64,000 nt of DNA from Thiorhodovibrio frisius (GCF_033954835.1 NZ_CP121471.1:4210501-4274500), one strand, 5' to 3'; positions 50,673 to 60,921 are shown, counted from the stretch's first letter. Notes: generated by a model from the sequence alone, not told the origin. Translations and numbers: made by a program.

Positions 50673-51455
50673 ATGAAAAACATCTCTTTAATCGGCATAG
50701 GCCCCGGCGGCCCGGATCTTGTCACCACCGAGGCCATCGCAGCCATGCGCGCGGTGGATGTCTTCTTTTTGCTCGACAAGGATGGCCCTGGCAAGGAGAG
50801 CCTGATTGCCGCGCGCGAGGCCATCATGGCAAGCTACCTTGAGCCTGGCAGCTATCGCGTGGCACGCGCGCCGAGTCCAGCACGCGCACGCACCGCCGAG
50901 GGCTATCTGGAAGTGGTGCAAGACTGGCACGCGCGCAAGCGGGCGCTCTTTGCCGAGCTGATCGCGCGCGAACTCAAGAATGGCCAGACAGGCGCGTTAC
51001 TGATCTGGGGCGACCCCTCACTCTATGACCAGAGCGTCAGCCTGTTCGCGGAGCTGGTTGCCGAGCAGCCGCCCGGAAGCCCTGACGCGCTGCGCCTTGA
51101 GGTAATCCCCGGCCTGACTGCGGTGCAAGTGCTGACTGCACGCCATGCCATCGCGCTGAACCGCATCGGCGAACCCATTGTCATCACCACCGGCCGCCAG
51201 CTCGAACAAGCTGATCCGGCCACTGTCGATAACACAGTGGTCATGCTCGATGGCCGGGGCGCCTTCCGCCATTGCCTCGGCCAAGGGCTTTTCATCCATT
51301 GGGGCGCCAACCTGGGCACCGCCGATGAGGTGCTCATCGCCGGCCCGCTCGATACCGTTGCCGAAGACATCATCACCACGCTTGAACGCCTGCGCGGCGA
51401 ACGCGGCTGGCTGATGGATATTTATCTGCTGCGACGGCCCGAGCGCCAGCCTTAG
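50673..51455 (+). CDS. cobF: CobF, precorrin-6A synthase (deacetylating)
   Basis: 260 residues with a SAM-methyltransferase glycine motif (IGIGPGGPDLVT) and the CobF-typical ALLIWGDPSLYDQS and EVIPGLTAVQVL. CobF belongs to the aerobic (late cobalt insertion) pathway: it methylates C1 and releases the acetyl group of precorrin-5. Its presence marks the cluster as aerobic-type despite the anaerobic lifestyle expected of the host. Confidence 0.92.
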   Translation: MKNISLIGIGPGGPDLVTTEAIAAMRAVDVFFLLDKDGPGKESLIAAREAIMASYLEPGSYRVARAPSPARARTAEGYLEVVQDWHARKRALFAELIARELKNGQTGALLIWGDPSLYDQSVSLFAELVAEQPPGSPDALRLEVIPGLTAVQVLTARHAIALNRIGEPIVITTGRQLEQADPATVDNTVVMLDGRGAFRHCLGQGLFIHWGANLGTADEVLIAGPLDTVAEDIITTLERLRGERGWLMDIYLLRRPERQP

Positions 51456-51631
51456 CCGGCCTCTTGGTACTGGCCTTTGATTGCTCACCGGCTAAAGCCC
51501 GCCCAGAAAGCCAGCCGAAAATGCTCATGCTATCCTGCGAACCTTGTCAGTGCGCAGCGGAGCGCCGAGGGGCATTGCCTCCTAACCCCGATTCACAATC
51601 CACTATCCACTTTCTAATATCCACCAGCCGA

Positions 51632-52264
51632 ATGCATTACCAACGCGCCCCAGACGCCATTTACCGCGAATCCTTCGCCATCATCCGCGCCGAAGCGGAT
51701 TTGTCCTGCATCCCGCCCGATCTCGAAGCCCTTGCGGTGCGTGTCGCCCACTCTTGCGGCATGCCAGATATCGTCGATGATTTGCAGTTCTCGCCCAATG
51801 CTGGCACTGCCGGTCGCGCGGCGCTGGATGCCGGCGCGCCTATTCTGTGCGATAGCCGCATGGTGGCCTATGGCATCACCCGCGCGCGTCTGCCGGCGGA
51901 CAATGCCATCCTCTGCACCCTGGATGATCCGCATGTGCCGGAGTTGGCCCGCCAAATTGACAACACCCGCTCCGCCGCCGCGCTCGAGCTGTGGCGGGAA
52001 CACTTGGAGGGCGCCCTGGTGGCCATCGGCAATGCACCGACCGCGCTCTTCAGGCTGCTGGAGATGCTCGATGATGGCTGTCCGCGCCCAGCGCTCATTC
52101 TGGGTTTTCCGGTCGGCTTCGTCGGCGCGGCCGAGTCCAAGGCCGAGCTGGTTGCCAACAGTCGCGGCATTCCTTTTGTCGCCGTGCGCGGGCGGCGTGG
52201 CGGCAGCGCCATGGCCACCGCCGCCATCAATGCTTTGGGTCGCGATCCTCATGCCAGCGTCTGA
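51632..52264 (+). CDS. cobH: CobH, precorrin-8X methylmutase
   Basis: 210 residues from the ATG at 51632. The family core ([15 protein letters not shown], then [27 protein letters not shown] and [13 protein letters not shown]) is intact. It moves a methyl group from C11 to C12 to give hydrogenobyrinic acid. The next gene overlaps its 3' end. The upstream 176 bases hold no gene. Confidence 0.95.
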   Translation: MHYQRAPDAIYRESFAIIRAEADLSCIPPDLEALAVRVAHSCGMPDIVDDLQFSPNAGTAGRAALDAGAPILCDSRMVAYGITRARLPADNAILCTLDDPHVPELARQIDNTRSAAALELWREHLEGALVAIGNAPTALFRLLEMLDDGCPRPALILGFPVGFVGAAESKAELVANSRGIPFVAVRGRRGGSAMATAAINALGRDPHASV

Positions 52265-54008
52265 CCGCCACCAGTCCGGTATGGCCAGCCACCAGCCAGA
52301 GCAAGCGCCAGGCCGCCTGATCGGCCTCGGCGTCGGCCCCGGCGACCCCGAGCTCATGACACTCAAAGCCCTGCGCCGGCTGCGCGAGGCCCCCGTGGTG
52401 GCCTACTATGCCGCCGAGAACAAACGCGGCAATGCGCTGACCACCGTGGCCGAATATCTGCGCCCGGAGCAACGGCTGATTCCGCTGATTTATCCCATCA
52501 CCGGCAAAATCCCGCCGCCCCCCTTCGACTACGAAGGTGTGATGCGCGCCTTCTACGACCACAGCGCCGAAACGCTGGCCGAGCACCTGAGCACTGGCAT
52601 TGATGTCGCCGTGCTGTGCGAGGGTGATCCCTTCTTCTACGGCTCTTTCATGTACCTGCACGACCGCCTGGTCGGACGCTTCCCGACCGAAGTGGTCGCC
52701 GGCGTCTGCTCGGTGGTGGCCAGTGCCTCGGCACTGCGCACGCCCCTGGTGTATCGCGACCAAAGCCTGCTGGTACTCTCCGGCACCCTGCCGGAAGCCG
52801 AGCTTCGCAGCCGCCTCACCGGCTGCGAAGCGGCTGCGGTAATGAAGCTCGGCACCAACTTCGCCAAGGTGCGGCGGGTCATCACTGAGCTTGGCCTGCT
52901 TGAGCGCGCGCGCTATGTCGAGCGCGCCACCATGAGCGAAGAACGTATCCGCCCGCTGCCGGACATCACCCCCGCGAGCGTGCCCTATTTCGCCATGATC
53001 CTGATTCCAGGCGAAACCTGGCCGGCAATTCAATCAGGCGCCGCGCTAGTGCCAGTGACCACTCCCGAAGAACAGCGTGAGGCATTGGCGGACGAGGCTT
53101 GCCCGGACAAACCGACTGAGGTCGCACCCGATGCCAGAGACGACAGGGGAGACTATCGCGCGTCACGCCGGTCCCTCGACTCTCGCCCCTTGCCCTTGAT
53201 GACAAGCACAGCAGGCGGCCAACTCACGGTGGTGGGCCTGGGCCCAGGCGCGCAGGAATGGCTCACACCGCAGGCGCGCGCGGCCATCGACCAGGCCGAG
53301 GACCTTCTCGGATACGAAACCTATCTGCGCCTGGCTGGCCCCTTCCGCCCCGAACAGCGCGTGCACCCCTCCGATAACCGCCAAGAGCTGGATCGCGCCC
53401 GCGCCGCATTGGAACTCGCGGCCAGCGGCCGGCGGGTGGCGCTGCTCTCCTCCGGTGACCCCGGCATTTTCGCCATGGCCAGCGCAGTCTTTGAGGTGCT
53501 CGACCGCGGCCCGCAGCCCGAGCAGCAGCCTGCTCAAAATTCGGCTTGGAACCCAGCTTGGCAACAGGTCACACTTGAGATTCTGCCCGGCATCTCAGCG
53601 GCTCAAGCACTGGCCGCCAGGGTCGGCGCGCCGCTCGGGCACGATTTCTGCATCCTGTCCCTGTCCGACAACCTCAAACCCTGGACGCTAATCGAACAGC
53701 GCCTGCGCCTGGCCGCCGAGGCAGATCTGGTCCTCGCCCTCTACAACCCGCGTTCACGGGCGCGCCCCGACACCCTTGGGCAAGCACTGGAAATTCTGCG
53801 CGCACTGAAAGCCCCCACCACCCCGGTCGCGCTCGGCCATGATGTCGGCCGCGCCGACGAGCGCACCCGGGTGCTAACACTCGCAACCCTGGACCCGGAA
53901 ACCGTCGACATGCGCACAGTGCTGATCATCGGCTCCTCGCGCAGCCGCGTGCTGCCCCGCGCAGAAGGTGGCGACTGGCTCTATACACCGCGCTGGAGCC
54001 AGGGGTGA
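52251..54008 (+). CDS. cobIJ: CobI-CobJ fusion: precorrin-2 C20-methyltransferase and precorrin-3B C17-methyltransferase
   Basis: 585 residues. The first about 275 residues are CobI/CbiL ([30 protein letters not shown]-like [12 protein letters not shown]), and after a variable linker the last about 260 are CobJ/CbiH ([38 protein letters not shown]). Two enzymes in one chain catalyse non-adjacent steps separated by the CobG/CobZ reaction. The ATG at 52251 overlaps cobH by 14 bases; an ATG at 52281 is the alternative. It ends before an 11-G tract. Confidence 0.93.
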   Translation: MPASDRHQSGMASHQPEQAPGRLIGLGVGPGDPELMTLKALRRLREAPVVAYYAAENKRGNALTTVAEYLRPEQRLIPLIYPITGKIPPPPFDYEGVMRAFYDHSAETLAEHLSTGIDVAVLCEGDPFFYGSFMYLHDRLVGRFPTEVVAGVCSVVASASALRTPLVYRDQSLLVLSGTLPEAELRSRLTGCEAAAVMKLGTNFAKVRRVITELGLLERARYVERATMSEERIRPLPDITPASVPYFAMILIPGETWPAIQSGAALVPVTTPEEQREALADEACPDKPTEVAPDARDDRGDYRASRRSLDSRPLPLMTSTAGGQLTVVGLGPGAQEWLTPQARAAIDQAEDLLGYETYLRLAGPFRPEQRVHPSDNRQELDRARAALELAASGRRVALLSSGDPGIFAMASAVFEVLDRGPQPEQQPAQNSAWNPAWQQVTLEILPGISAAQALAARVGAPLGHDFCILSLSDNLKPWTLIEQRLRLAAEADLVLALYNPRSRARPDTLGQALEILRALKAPTTPVALGHDVGRADERTRVLTLATLDPETVDMRTVLIIGSSRSRVLPRAEGGDWLYTPRWSQG

Positions 54009-54010
54009 AC

Positions 54011-54021
54011 GGGGGGGGGGG
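54011..54021. repeat. Run of 11 G between convergent cob genes
   Basis: A homopolymer of 11 G lies 2 bases after the cobIJ stop, between the convergent cobIJ and cobK genes. It may vary by slippage or be a sequencing artefact and does not affect either frame. Confidence 0.85.
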
Positions 54022-54055
54022 AATCTAGCGGCAAATTTTTTCGCCGAGTCGCGCT

Positions 54056-54808
54056 TCAGCCAGGTTGATCGCAAAGCCAATCCAGAGCCCCGGCAACTGT
54101 TGCAACGCTCGGCAGCGACGGACGCTGTGGGCGCTCGCGCATGATGACCGCGATTCCCAACTCCCGAGCCGCCGCCAGCTTGGCGGCCGCGCCTTCACCA
54201 CCGCTATTGCGGCACACGATGGTGTCGATCTCATGCCGGCGCAGCAGTTCAAGCTCCTGCTCCAGCGTAAAAGGACCGCGCGCGACCAGAAGCTCGGCCG
54301 CAGTGAAGGGCGGCATGGGGTCTGGCTGGGTCACGGTGCGCAGCAGAAACCAGGTATCGAACAGTGTGCTGAAAGGTGCCAGCTCGCGCGCCCCCAGTGC
54401 CAGCAAGACCCGACGCGCACCCTGAATTTGCAAGAATGCGACCGCCTGCTCCCAATCCGCCACTGGATGCCAGCAGTCGCCTGGTTGAGGCATCCAGGCC
54501 GGCCGTTCCAGGCGCAGCAACGGCACTTTCGCCTGATCGCAGGCCAGGGCCGCGTGCTGGCCCATGGTGTCTGCGAAGGGATGCGTGGCATCCACCACCG
54601 CATCGATGGCACGCTCGAGCAGAAAGGCGTGCAAGCCCTCCACACCACCAAAGCCGCCGATGCGGGTTTCTCCCACCGGCGGGCGCGGATGCTGGGTCCG
54701 CCCCGCCAGCGAGCTAATGGGGTGGAACGGCTCCCGACTCGCCAGTTCCTCGGCGAGGATGTAGCCCTCGGTGACACCGCCGAGGATTAATATCTTTTTG
54801 GTTTTCAT
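54056..54808 (-). CDS. cobK: CobK, precorrin-6A reductase
   Basis: 250 residues with the CobK/CbiJ opening ILILGGVTEGYILAEEL, then VDATHPFADTMGQHA, LLRLERPAW and TIVCRNSGGEGAAAKL. It reduces precorrin-6A to precorrin-6B with NAD(P)H. It is on the minus strand, facing cobIJ, and 119 bases downstream of the Fe-S subunit gene. Confidence 0.93.
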   Translation of the reverse strand: MKTKKILILGGVTEGYILAEELASREPFHPISSLAGRTQHPRPPVGETRIGGFGGVEGLHAFLLERAIDAVVDATHPFADTMGQHAALACDQAKVPLLRLERPAWMPQPGDCWHPVADWEQAVAFLQIQGARRVLLALGARELAPFSTLFDTWFLLRTVTQPDPMPPFTAAELLVARGPFTLEQELELLRRHEIDTIVCRNSGGEGAAAKLAAARELGIAVIMRERPQRPSLPSVATVAGALDWLCDQPG

Positions 54809-54927
54809 ACCAGATACGTCTCAGAAGCCCGCTCGGAGCGGGTCTTGGTCAGCAATCAAGTGATGCCCAGCGGACCGGGACTTTCGGCTTGTTTCGGACC
54901 AGGCCGCAGTCACCTGGACGCTGTGGG

Positions 54928-56085
54928 TCAGTCTGCTCCCGGCGCCCTTCGCTCCAGCCGCAACCGCAGCACCGCCAGCAGCCGATAACCGGCATGGACA
55001 AATTTGCTCACCGGCAGCAGCAGAAAAAACCCGTAGACAGCGCCCAGATGCGCCAGCAGCAGCATCCCCATGGCCGGAGTTGAGCGCCCAATCAGCAGCG
55101 CCAGTCCGCTCAGCACCACGGCCAGCAGCCACAGGCTCGCCGAGGTCTCGCCGCCCTGCACTTCCGGCGCCAGCACCTTCGGGTTAGTCCGACGCCGCAG
55201 CCACCAAAGGCCCAGCCCAGCCGGCAGCATCAGCAGCCCGCCGAGCAGCCCAAGCACCACCGGCAGGCTGTCCGCCGCATAGGGTGCAGCGCGCTCCAAC
55301 CCATGATGCCAGAAGGCGGCGATCAGGGTAGCGGCCAGACAGAACAGAAAGCCAAGCACCAACAACTGATGCAGCCAGCGCCGCATGGGCGCGAGCCGGG
55401 TGTGGGAATCGGTGCAGCCCGGTCCGCCGCCGTCGAGATGGCGCAGGCTGGCAATATCCCACAGGGCCGCGCGCAGACCGGACCAGGTCAGCCGCGCCGG
55501 CGGCCGCCCAAGGCTGATCGCGCGCCAGAAGCTGACCAGGCTGATGCCAATCGACAGCAGCGCCCAGCCAAGGGTCAGCAGGCCCAGTCCCACCATCACC
55601 GAAAACGGCACGATGCGATAAAAATCTCCCGATGCCAGCGCCGATTGCGTGAGCTGCGACCAGGGCAACAACCAGATGCCCAGCAGCGCCGGTGCCAGCA
55701 TGGCAAGACCCGGTGCCAGACCCAGTGCCAGAGCGGGTGCCAGCCCCGTCCGCCATGCGCCATCAGAGGCGCGCATCAGGCTCGCCAGTCCCTTCGGCCA
55801 GGCGAAATCGGCATAATCCCGCCAGCGCAGCCGCTCCAGAGTGCGCGGCACATTGACGCTAAATGCGTGCGGCGGCGCGTACTGGCAGGCTTCCAGGCAA
55901 CTGCGGCAGGCATGGCAGAGATGAGCCAGATAGGCCAGATCGCCGGCGCGCAAGACCGGACGCTCGCGCGCCGCGTCGAATACCGGGCAAAAGCCGTTGC
56001 AATAGCCGCAAATGTTGCAGATGGCGAGCATCCGTCGGGCTTCATCGCGAGGGGAGTTGCTCGCGCCGGGCTCAGTTTCGAACAT
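54928..56085 (-). CDS. TcuB/CobZ C-terminal-type membrane Fe-S cytochrome b subunit
   Basis: 385 residues. Two 4Fe-4S motifs come first (CNICGYCNGFC near 23; CHACRSCLEAC near 57), followed by about six hydrophobic helices with histidines for heme b. The pattern is that of TcuB of tricarballylate oxidation and of the C-terminal half of Rhodobacter capsulatus CobZ. Located inside a cob cluster, the CobZ role (electron handling in precorrin-3A to 3B oxidation) is more likely. The start overlaps the flavoprotein gene by 14 bases. Confidence 0.85.
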   Translation of the reverse strand: MFETEPGASNSPRDEARRMLAICNICGYCNGFCPVFDAARERPVLRAGDLAYLAHLCHACRSCLEACQYAPPHAFSVNVPRTLERLRWRDYADFAWPKGLASLMRASDGAWRTGLAPALALGLAPGLAMLAPALLGIWLLPWSQLTQSALASGDFYRIVPFSVMVGLGLLTLGWALLSIGISLVSFWRAISLGRPPARLTWSGLRAALWDIASLRHLDGGGPGCTDSHTRLAPMRRWLHQLLVLGFLFCLAATLIAAFWHHGLERAAPYAADSLPVVLGLLGGLLMLPAGLGLWWLRRRTNPKVLAPEVQGGETSASLWLLAVVLSGLALLIGRSTPAMGMLLLAHLGAVYGFFLLLPVSKFVHAGYRLLAVLRLRLERRAPGAD

Positions 56086-57472
56086 GGCGCGCGGCCTCCT
56101 CGCCAGCGAGACAGCCGAACACCAGCCCGATGGTCAGCATCAGGCCTGAGAGATAGCCCTGGGGGCAGAGATTCGGCGCCATCAGAGTACCGGCCGCGAA
56201 CAGATTGATGATGGGCTCGCCGCTGGCCAGTCGCACCCTTGCTTGGGTATCAACCGCCAGACCATGGTAAGTAAAGGTCAGCCCAGGGCGCATGGGATAA
56301 GCGGCAAAGGGTGAGGTCGCGAGCGGACGCGCTGGCTGCGTGCGCGGCGGGTCAAGCGGCGGCGAGTGGCTGGCGGGAAAAGCGCGCATGGCCGCATTGT
56401 AGGTCAGCCAGGTGGTTTCGAGCGCATCGGCATCCATCCCGAGCAGCCGCGCGAGTCTCGGCAGGTCAGGGGCGGACAGGGGCGGATAAAGCGCAGCGGG
56501 TGCTGCCTTCAGCCCCTCAGCATCCAGCAGCAGATAGCCGATCTGGCCGGGATAGTCCGCCAGCCGCTGGCCCCAGAGGGCATAGCGGGTCGAGCCCTGA
56601 TCGGCACCTTCGTCATGCCGACGCCGGCCGTCGCCGTCCACCACCAGCCCCAGCGGCATGCCGCGAATGCGGGTCACAATGCCACCATCGTCCACCGGCG
56701 AGCGCGCGTCCACCGCGACCAGATACAGCCGGCGCGGATCGCCCACCGCTTGAGCACCTTTGGCCAGCAAATCGATCAAAAGCTCGCCGCGTGCCTCGGG
56801 CGTGCCGCGATTGATGAAGCCCTCCGCGCGCTCACCGCAATGCTGGCGCAGCCAGTCCGCATTGCCTTGGGCACCGCCGCAGGCGAGCACCACGGCACCT
56901 GGCGCCAATGTCTCGCCCGGCGTCTCACCCGCCATTTCACCAGGCACCCCAGGCTGACAGGGCGAACGCAGATCAATACCCGTCAGCCGGTTGCCTTGGA
57001 GGCGCGGCTTACTCGCTGCGCACTCATAGCGGATATCCACACCCAGGCGTTCGGCCCGGGCATAGAGCGCATTGACCATCGCCTGGCCGCCGCCGAGCAA
57101 AAAGGCGGTCTTGCGCGAAAAAGGCAGCTGCCCCCTGGCCCGCGCTTGCAAAGCCACACCCGCCTCCAGCAGCCAGCGCGGCGCGGCGCGCGAACGGTTA
57201 ATCAGCACGCACGCAAGTGCTGCATCCCCGTTGCCATCGGTGGCGCGCGTCAGATCGGCGGCGAACTCATCGGCCGGATAACTCCCGGCCACCAGCGCGC
57301 TCGGCTGGTCATGAAAAAAGCGAAAATTGCGCCCATGCCGACTGTTACCTCCCCGACGCCAGCGCGGCGCGCTCTCGATGAGCAGCACCCGCGCACCAGC
57401 GCGCCGCGCGCTGATCGCCGCACAGAGTCCAGCGATGCCGCCGCCGATGACCAAGACCTGGGGAGATTTCAT
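56072..57472 (-). CDS. TcuA/CobZ N-terminal-type FAD protein
   Basis: 466 residues from the ATG at 57472 (MKSPQVLVIGGG); an upstream TTG adds 8. It shows the FAD dinucleotide motif IGGGIAGLCAAISARRAG, GGNSRHGRNFRF, LACGGAQGN and a C-terminal NLFAAGTLM typical of fumarate-reductase-like flavoproteins of the TcuA family. In R. capsulatus one polypeptide, CobZ, joins this domain to the Fe-S/cytochrome part; here they are separate and overlap by 14 bases. The predicted job is oxidation of precorrin-3A to 3B in place of CobG. Confidence 0.82.
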   Translation of the reverse strand: MKSPQVLVIGGGIAGLCAAISARRAGARVLLIESAPRWRRGGNSRHGRNFRFFHDQPSALVAGSYPADEFAADLTRATDGNGDAALACVLINRSRAAPRWLLEAGVALQARARGQLPFSRKTAFLLGGGQAMVNALYARAERLGVDIRYECAASKPRLQGNRLTGIDLRSPCQPGVPGEMAGETPGETLAPGAVVLACGGAQGNADWLRQHCGERAEGFINRGTPEARGELLIDLLAKGAQAVGDPRRLYLVAVDARSPVDDGGIVTRIRGMPLGLVVDGDGRRRHDEGADQGSTRYALWGQRLADYPGQIGYLLLDAEGLKAAPAALYPPLSAPDLPRLARLLGMDADALETTWLTYNAAMRAFPASHSPPLDPPRTQPARPLATSPFAAYPMRPGLTFTYHGLAVDTQARVRLASGEPIINLFAAGTLMAPNLCPQGYLSGLMLTIGLVFGCLAGEEAARHVRN

Positions 57473-57528
57473 CGGAGCTGGAACGCAAGCGAGCAAATAG
57501 CGAATTGAAGTTGGATGTCGCTTCCACC

Positions 57529-58263
57529 TTAGAGCCGCCGAAACAGCAGATCCCGCGCTGGCTGCCCAAGACGCACGCCACGGCGCTCGAAACGGGTCAG
57601 TGGGCGATCATCCGGGCGCGAAACAAAATCCCCGGTCGGCGACAGGTTCTCGAACTGGTTCGACACCGCGCACAGGTGTTCGAGCATCCAGTCAGCATAG
57701 GGTGCCCAGTCGGTCGCGGCATGGAAGACACCACCCCTGACCAGCACCCGCGCCAGATCCTCGATAAAAGCCGGCTGCACGATGCGGCGCTTGTGATGGC
57801 GCTTCTTTGGCCAGGGGTCGGGGAAAAAGAGACAAACGCCTGCCAGGCTTGCCGGTGCCAACCCGTGCGCCAATAACGCGGTGGCATCTTCGCGTAACAC
57901 CCGGACATTGTTCAGGCCAGTGCGCTCCAACTCCAGCAGTAGATGGCCAATGCCGGGGCGATGGACTTCAAGCCCCAGATAATTGCGCTCTGGATGGCGT
58001 GCGGCCATGTGCAGCAGGGCCTCGCCATTGCCGAAGCCGATTTCGAGCACCACCGGGCGATTATTGCCAAACAGCGCTGGCAAGTCGAGCACCCGATCCG
58101 GCGACCAGGCGCATCCGTAGCGCGACCACAGAGTCTCGAAGGCACGGGCTTGCGCCGCTGTCAGCCGCCCTTCGCGCAAGACGAAGCTACGCACCGGGCG
58201 ACGGCGAATGTCCGCCGGGGAATCAGCCTCTGCGGGCGGAAAGATCAGCGGCTCGGGGGGCAT
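57529..58263 (-). CDS. trmB: tRNA (guanine46-N7)-methyltransferase
   Basis: 244 residues with SAM motif LEIGFGNGEALLHMA, then NYLGLEVHRPGIG, FFPDPWPKKRHHKRRI and a C-terminal TRFERRG, all classical TrmB marks. It methylates G46 in the tRNA variable loop. It lies 23 bases after thiG and 56 before the flavoprotein gene, so it is likely in the same minus-strand transcript. Confidence 0.96.
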   Translation of the reverse strand: MPPEPLIFPPAEADSPADIRRRPVRSFVLREGRLTAAQARAFETLWSRYGCAWSPDRVLDLPALFGNNRPVVLEIGFGNGEALLHMAARHPERNYLGLEVHRPGIGHLLLELERTGLNNVRVLREDATALLAHGLAPASLAGVCLFFPDPWPKKRHHKRRIVQPAFIEDLARVLVRGGVFHAATDWAPYADWMLEHLCAVSNQFENLSPTGDFVSRPDDRPLTRFERRGVRLGQPARDLLFRRL

Positions 58264-58286
58264 GCGCCCGGAACTGGCGCCAGTAC

Positions 58287-59084
58287 TCAGAAAAAAGTCC
58301 CCTCAATCGGCGAGGAGGCCGAAGCATAGCGCTTGGCCGGCATGCGACCCGCCAGATAGGCCTCGCGCCCGGCTTCGATCGCCTTACGCATGGCGCTGGC
58401 CATCAGGATAGGATCGCGGGCTGCGGCGATGGCGGTATTCATTAGCACGCCGTCGCAGCCAAGCTCCATGGCCACGGAGGCATCCGAGGCGGTGCCGACC
58501 CCGGCATCGACCAGAATGGGCACCTTGGCGTTTTCGACAATGGTGAGAATATTTAGCCGATTGCGGATGCCGAGTCCAGAGCCGATGGGCGCGGCCAGGG
58601 GCATCACGGCGACACAGCCGACCTCTTCGAGCCGCTTGGCCATGATGGGATCATCGTTGGTGTAGACCATCACCTCAAAGCCTTCTTTCACCAGCACCTC
58701 GGCAGCCTGCAGGGTGGCGACCACATCGGGAAACAGGGTCTTCTCGTCTCCCAGCACCTCAAGCTTGACCAGATTGTGGCCGTCGAGCAACTCGCGCGCC
58801 AGGCGGCAGGTGCGCAACGCGGTCTCGGCGTCATAGCAGCCGGCAGTGTTGGGCAGAATGGTGTAACGCTCGGGCGGGAGCAGGTCGAGGATGTTCGGCT
58901 CGTTCGCGTTCTGGCCGATATTGGTCCGGCGCACGGCGACGGTCACGATCTCGGCGCCGCTCGCCTCGATGGCGCGCGCGGTTTCGTCAAGGTCGCGGTA
59001 CTTGCCGGTACCAACGAGCAGGCGGGACTGGTAGTTCCGACCGGCAATGGTGAGGGCGTCGGATGCTTGAATTGATGCAGTCAT
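58287..59084 (-). CDS. thiG: Thiazole synthase
   Basis: 265 residues. The ThiG core is intact: [53 protein letters not shown] (with the Schiff-base lysine) and [12 protein letters not shown]. It makes the thiamine thiazole ring from deoxyxylulose phosphate, dehydroglycine and ThiS thiocarboxylate. The sulfur carrier gene thiS, often next to thiG, is not beside it. No TPP riboswitch is visible in the 102 bases upstream. Confidence 0.96.
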   Translation of the reverse strand: MTASIQASDALTIAGRNYQSRLLVGTGKYRDLDETARAIEASGAEIVTVAVRRTNIGQNANEPNILDLLPPERYTILPNTAGCYDAETALRTCRLARELLDGHNLVKLEVLGDEKTLFPDVVATLQAAEVLVKEGFEVMVYTNDDPIMAKRLEEVGCVAVMPLAAPIGSGLGIRNRLNILTIVENAKVPILVDAGVGTASDASVAMELGCDGVLMNTAIAAARDPILMASAMRKAIEAGREAYLAGRMPAKRYASASSPIEGTFF

Positions 59085-59186
59085 AATGGGAGCTGAGTCT
59101 TAATCAATAGCTTGTCTTTGAAAAACCGAAAGTTTAGGCACCTCCGCGATGACGGCCAAGAATGGCCGTCGCTGAAGTGGCAACGC

Positions 59187-59795
59187 TCAGACATCGGCAA
59201 CGCCATCGGTCTTGGCAACGGGAATGAATTCAACCTTATCATAGACCTCCGACAGCGGCAGGCTGACATCAAGCCAGGGCAAATCAATGGATTGATCGAG
59301 CTGATTGTAGTCCCTTAGGAACCAGCGCCCATCACCATCGCGCTGGAATAGCTCCGCGCTCACCTGCTGTTGCGACAACAGCAGATAGCCTTGCAGACTG
59401 GGCAGTTTCCGGTAGTGCTCGAACTTCTTACCGCGATCATAGAGCTCAGTGCTGTCCGACAGCACCTCGACAATCAGACTGGGATTGGTCACCACATCCC
59501 GCCGCCCATCCCGGAACTCACGCTCACCACAGATCACCATGGCGTCAGGATATGCACCGAGCTCGACCGATGCGATCCAGACTTTCATGTCGCTCGTGTA
59601 GGCATAGCAGGGGCGCCCTTTGAAGCTGGCGCGCAACTCTGCATGCACGTTGCCCGCGATCAAATTGTGCGCTTCCGAGCCACCGGCCATCGCAAAAACT
59701 TCGCCGCCGAAATACTCGGTCTTTCCCTCCAGAGAAGCGCGCTCGGCTTCGAGCCATTCCTCGAAACTCAGCGATTGTTTTTCCAAAGGCTGCAT
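59187..59795 (-). CDS. Uma2-family (DUF820) PD-(D/E)XK endonuclease-like protein
   Basis: 202 residues. The start at 59795 is set by a GGAGGT ribosome-binding sequence five bases before its ATG. The Uma2 pattern is clear: SFEEWLEAE, TEYFGGEVFAMAGG, HNLIAGNVHAEL, the core PDAMVICG and PSLIVEVLSDSTELYDRGKK (E-x(n)-K). The family has many copies in Chromatiaceae and cyanobacteria; its role is not settled. It sits between tsaD and thiG. Confidence 0.85.
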   Translation of the reverse strand: MQPLEKQSLSFEEWLEAERASLEGKTEYFGGEVFAMAGGSEAHNLIAGNVHAELRASFKGRPCYAYTSDMKVWIASVELGAYPDAMVICGEREFRDGRRDVVTNPSLIVEVLSDSTELYDRGKKFEHYRKLPSLQGYLLLSQQQVSAELFQRDGDGRWFLRDYNQLDQSIDLPWLDVSLPLSEVYDKVEFIPVAKTDGVADV

Positions 59796-59889
59796 CGCGA
59801 CCTCCATTATTCGATTGAACCTTGAACACTTTCTCGGCTTGGGGCCTACCGCCAAGCCTCGCCTGAAAGACCCCAAACCGCGCCACCAC

Positions 59890-60921
59890 TCAGCCAGCCA
59901 GAGGCGCAAGCTCCTCCAGCGACCAGCGTGGACGCGGCCGAAACGCCAGCGGCTCACGCTGACCGGCTTTAAGCCTGTACCAGCCAGCATAAGCAATCAT
60001 GGCGCCATTGTCGGTGCACAGCGCCGGGCGTGGGAAGAATGCCCGGCCGCCAATAGCTTCAATCGCCTCTGTCATGCGCTCGCGCAAGCGGCAGTTGGCG
60101 CTGACGCCACCAGCCAGCACCAGACGCTGCAGGCCGCTGTGTTGCAGCGCGCGTCGGCATTTGATCACCAGAGTATCGACCACGGCATCTTCAAACGCGC
60201 GGGCAATATCAGCATAGCCCTGAGTTGAATCCTCGCCCGATGTCTGAAGCTGATGCAGGGTATTGAGTGCAAAGGTCTTGAGCCCGCTGAAGCTGAATTC
60301 CAGCCCCGGCCTGTCGGTCATCGGACGGGGAAAGCGATAGCGCGTAGGATCGCCCTGCTCGGCTAGGCGCGCGAGCGCCGGACCGCCGGGATAGGGCAGC
60401 CCGAGAATCTTGGCCGTCTTGTCGAAGGCCTCACCGGCGGCGTCGTCGACTGACTCGCCAAGCAGCCGGTATTGCCCGACAGCCTGGACCTCGACGAGCT
60501 GGGTATGCCCACCGGAAACCAGCAACGCGACGAAGGGAAAGTCTGGCGCCGGGTCTTCGAGCAGGGGCGCGAGCAAATGCCCTTCCATGTGATGCACGCC
60601 AATAGCCGGCACATCCCAGGCCCAGGCCAGACTGCGCCCGAGCGCGGAACCAACCAGCAGAGCGCCGATTAACCCCGGCCCCGCCGTGTAGGCCAGGCCA
60701 TCAATGTCATTCGCACCCAGCCCGGCCTCATCAAGCACCTGATGGATTAGCGGCAGCGTCTTGCGGATATGATCGCGCGAGGCCAGCTCCGGCACCACGC
60801 CGCCGTATTCCGCATGAATCTCGGTCTGGCTGTAAACCGCGTGAGCAGCCAGACCCATGTCGTCGCCATAAATGGCCACGCCGGTCTCATCGCAGGACGT
60901 TTCAATGCCGAGGACGCGCAT
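59890..60921 (-). CDS. tsaD: tRNA t6A synthesis protein TsaD
   Basis: 343 residues from the ATG at 60921 ([18 protein letters not shown]), the canonical TsaD start. The metal-binding histidines are in [14 protein letters not shown], and [13 protein letters not shown] and [13 protein letters not shown] are intact. With TsaB, TsaC and TsaE it makes threonylcarbamoyladenosine-37 on ANN-decoding tRNAs. It diverges from the agmatine deiminase gene. Confidence 0.97.
   Translation of the reverse strand: MRVLGIETSCDETGVAIYGDDMGLAAHAVYSQTEIHAEYGGVVPELASRDHIRKTLPLIHQVLDEAGLGANDIDGLAYTAGPGLIGALLVGSALGRSLAWAWDVPAIGVHHMEGHLLAPLLEDPAPDFPFVALLVSGGHTQLVEVQAVGQYRLLGESVDDAAGEAFDKTAKILGLPYPGGPALARLAEQGDPTRYRFPRPMTDRPGLEFSFSGLKTFALNTLHQLQTSGEDSTQGYADIARAFEDAVVDTLVIKCRRALQHSGLQRLVLAGGVSANCRLRERMTEAIEAIGGRAFFPRPALCTDNGAMIAYAGWYRLKAGQREPLAFRPRPRWSLEELAPLAG

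Noticed and set aside
56072-57472. Assigning the flavoprotein to tricarballylate catabolism (tcuA)
   Set aside because: The neighbours are corrin-synthesis genes and no tcuR or tcuC is present. The CobZ reading explains the context better, although the sequence alone does not exclude TcuA.
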